A stretch of 35,756 nucleotides of DNA from an uncultured Marivita sp. (GTDB lineage Bacteria > Pseudomonadota > Alphaproteobacteria > Rhodobacterales > Rhodobacteraceae), in assembly GCA_947503115.1 (NCBI GenBank), contig CANNCS010000034.1, positions 1 through 35,756 of the forward strand, written 5' to 3'. This document shows, piece after piece, positions 34,197-35,756 of this stretch. The notes under the pieces were generated by a model. That model was not told the origin of the DNA, did no database searches, and saw only the letters and a list, made by a program, of their open reading frames with translations. A program made the translations under genes and the position numbers. The number at the start of each line of letters is the position of its first letter. Position 1 is the first letter of the stretch.

Positions 34197-35756
34197 TCAG
34201 CGGATCGTTTCATGGATGTCCCCGCCAGGGACATCCGGTTCGGACCGCCCATGTTCGGTTTTGTCCCAGTAGAACGGTTTGAACAGAAGTTCGGACCACG
34301 CTTTGTAGACCGCAAAAACGCCCAGCGGGAAATAGAAGAACATCATCGGCACCCACTGCATGAGCTTTTCATGCTGCGTGCGTGCAACGGCAACAAAGCC
34401 GATGAGTAGTGAAACCAGTTCCCCAAAAAGAAAAAGGGCCAGAAGGCCCTTTGCCCAGTCAGCCGGGATCGCCTCGAACAAGGGGGTCGCCACCCCGAAG
34501 CAAACCAGCCAAAATGACCAGAGTGCCGGGGCCAGTGTAAACTGCAGAATGGTCGCCAGAAAGAAAGCCTGAAACCCAAGGAACTTGCGCGCACCGATGT
34601 CTTTCAAAAGGCGGAATGGGCGACGCATATGCACCAGGTAGGTCACGATGTAACCCTTGAGCCAGCGTGACCGCTGTCGGATCCAAGGCACAACGCGATT
34701 GTTGGCTTCTTCCCGCGTGACTGTTGGCACCAGGATGGTGCGATACCCAAATCGGTAAAGGCGAATTCCGAGATCGGCATCCTCGGTCACATTATGGGCG
34801 TCCCAGCCGCCAACATGTTTCAAGGCTGCCCGCTTGAGATAGACTGTCGTGCCGCCAAGCGGGATTGGCAATCCCAGCCGCGCGGCACCTGCCAAAACGA
34901 CACGAAACCAGATCGCGTATTCAATTGTAAAGCATCGTGCCAGCGCGTTTGATTTGGTATTGTAGAAATCCAGAATGCCTTGAACACAGGCGACGTTTGA
35001 TGGCGCATTATGAAACGCCTCGACCACCCGTTCGATCTGATCGATGGCAGGCGCATCTTCTGCATCAAGCACGCCGATGATGTCACCGCGTGTGTGCCCC
35101 AGTGCATAATTCAGCGCACGAGGCTTGGTCGTAAGCTGCCCATCGGGAACGCGGACAACTCGCATCCAACCTGGCAAGGAAATGGCCTCGATCATCTGGC
35201 GGGTTTTTGTGTCTTTGGCTTCGAGAACCAACACCACATCAAGCAGCGATTTGGGGTAGGTGAGCCGAGACAAGCGCAACACCAGCTCATGAGCAATTGC
35301 CGCCTCGCGGAACATGGGAACAATCAGGCTGACCACAGGCTTTTCGGCCATTGGCACCAGCACGGGGCGGTCAGGTGGTTTCTGATAGCCCGCAACAAAG
35401 ACAGCGATCTTGAACCCCAATGTTGCGATCAAGTTGACCACCGCAACGGCCGTGATTCCAGCAAAAAAAGCGTTTGGAAATAAATAGATAAGGGCAAAGC
35501 TGATACCAAAGAACAGCGATGCCAAGATGCCGCGAGACAGTGTTAGTTTGTTGATATCCCGACAGCTATAATCATCTGGAACCAGTGTTTCAGCGCGCCG
35601 GGCAAGATAGTCCCCATACCTATCCTCCACGATCCGCAAGAGATCGTTTTCAGCAACATCGGCAAACATGACCGGGCCAATAATACCAAGGGCTGCGATC
35701 ATTGACCCACTTTCGCCCAATCTCTGGTTCCGATTGACGTGATGACGTCCGGTAGG
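34197..35756 (-). CDS. GT2 glycosyltransferase, membrane-bound (5' end beyond window)
   Basis: At least 519 codons are visible, and the frame stays open to the last base, so the true start lies outside; the TTG at 35720 is not needed. An N-terminal cytoplasmic stretch (MFADVAENDLLRIVEDRYGDYLA region) precedes two membrane helices, then a GT-A domain with SLIVPMFREAAIA, GVLDAEDAP (DxD-like), TEDADLGIRLYRFGYRT and QRSRWLKG, as in processive cellulose-synthase-like enzymes. Four or more membrane segments follow. It probably makes or exports an exopolysaccharide; acceptor and sugar unknown. The architecture is like bacterial GT2 proteins with an N-terminal MshEN-like domain, but that part is incomplete here. 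Confidence 0.88.
   Translation of the reverse strand, partial: PTGRHHVNRNQRLGESGSMIAALGIIGPVMFADVAENDLLRIVEDRYGDYLARRAETLVPDDYSCRDINKLTLSRGILASLFFGISFALIYLFPNAFFAGITAVAVVNLIATLGFKIAVFVAGYQKPPDRPVLVPMAEKPVVSLIVPMFREAAIAHELVLRLSRLTYPKSLLDVVLVLEAKDTKTRQMIEAISLPGWMRVVRVPDGQLTTKPRALNYALGHTRGDIIGVLDAEDAPAIDQIERVVEAFHNAPSNVACVQGILDFYNTKSNALARCFTIEYAIWFRVVLAGAARLGLPIPLGGTTVYLKRAALKHVGGWDAHNVTEDADLGIRLYRFGYRTILVPTVTREEANNRVVPWIRQRSRWLKGYIVTYLVHMRRPFRLLKDIGARKFLGFQAFFLATILQFTLAPALWSFWLVCFGVATPLFEAIPADWAKGLLALFLFGELVSLLIGFVAVARTQHEKLMQWVPMMFFYFPLGVFAVYKAWSELLFKPFYWDKTEHGRSEPDVPGGDIHETIR

Overview
The window is chromosomal DNA of an alphaproteobacterium, most likely Rhodobacteraceae (Roseobacter group). 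Pointers are the order ftsW-murG-murC ... murB-ddl-ftsQ-ftsA ... ftsZ-lpxC-bamD-recN, paired DUF2484 membrane proteins beside murB, a long-linker FtsZ ending in an alphaproteobacterial tail, an aerobic-type CobS/CobT chelatase pair, and GC-rich coding sequence. No rRNA, tRNA, CRISPR array, transposase or phage gene was seen.

Layout: (1) 48-2290, minus strand: two overlapping tandem paralogs of unknown function that share a GDWD-containing module, then a HI0933-type flavoprotein. (2) 2432-12975, plus strand: the division and cell-wall (dcw) cluster ftsW, murG, murC, a cupin/flavin-oxidoreductase pair, two DUF2484 genes, murB, ddl, ftsQ, ftsA, many joined by 4-13 bp overlaps. (3) 13039-14882, minus strand: an exported DsrE-family protein and a membrane-spanning regulator with a periplasmic PhnD-like domain and a cytoplasmic LuxR-type HTH. 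This pair lies between ftsA and ftsZ. (4) 15304-20767, plus strand: ftsZ, lpxC, bamD, recN. (5) 20764-25444: DUF1772 protein, CLC-type chloride transporter, DUF427 protein, M24 aminopeptidase P. (6) 25619-28579, minus strand: cobS then cobT. (7) 28668-31181, plus strand: ECF sigma factor, RskA-type anti-sigma factor, secreted fasciclin protein and Tat-signal MsrB. (8) 31194-35756: Ubi-type hydroxylase, small conserved membrane protein, HAD pyrimidine nucleotidase, GntR regulator, and a GT2 glycosyltransferase whose 5' end runs off the window.

Working together: MurB, MurC, Ddl and MurG make peptidoglycan precursors; FtsW polymerises glycan at the septum; FtsQ, FtsA and FtsZ form the divisome; LpxC commits to lipid A and BamD helps build the outer membrane. 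CobS and CobT insert cobalt during aerobic cobalamin synthesis. The ECF locus looks like a self-contained envelope stress module.

The most interesting candidates are the PhnD-TM-LuxR regulator with exported DsrE between ftsA and ftsZ; the ECF/RskA/fasciclin/MsrB locus; a roughly 30-nt motif shared by the ftsZ and lpxC upstream regions; a dispersed hairpin-plus-GGATATTT repeat in three copies; and the GDWD paralogs at the left edge. All functional statements come from reading motifs by eye; no database search was run.
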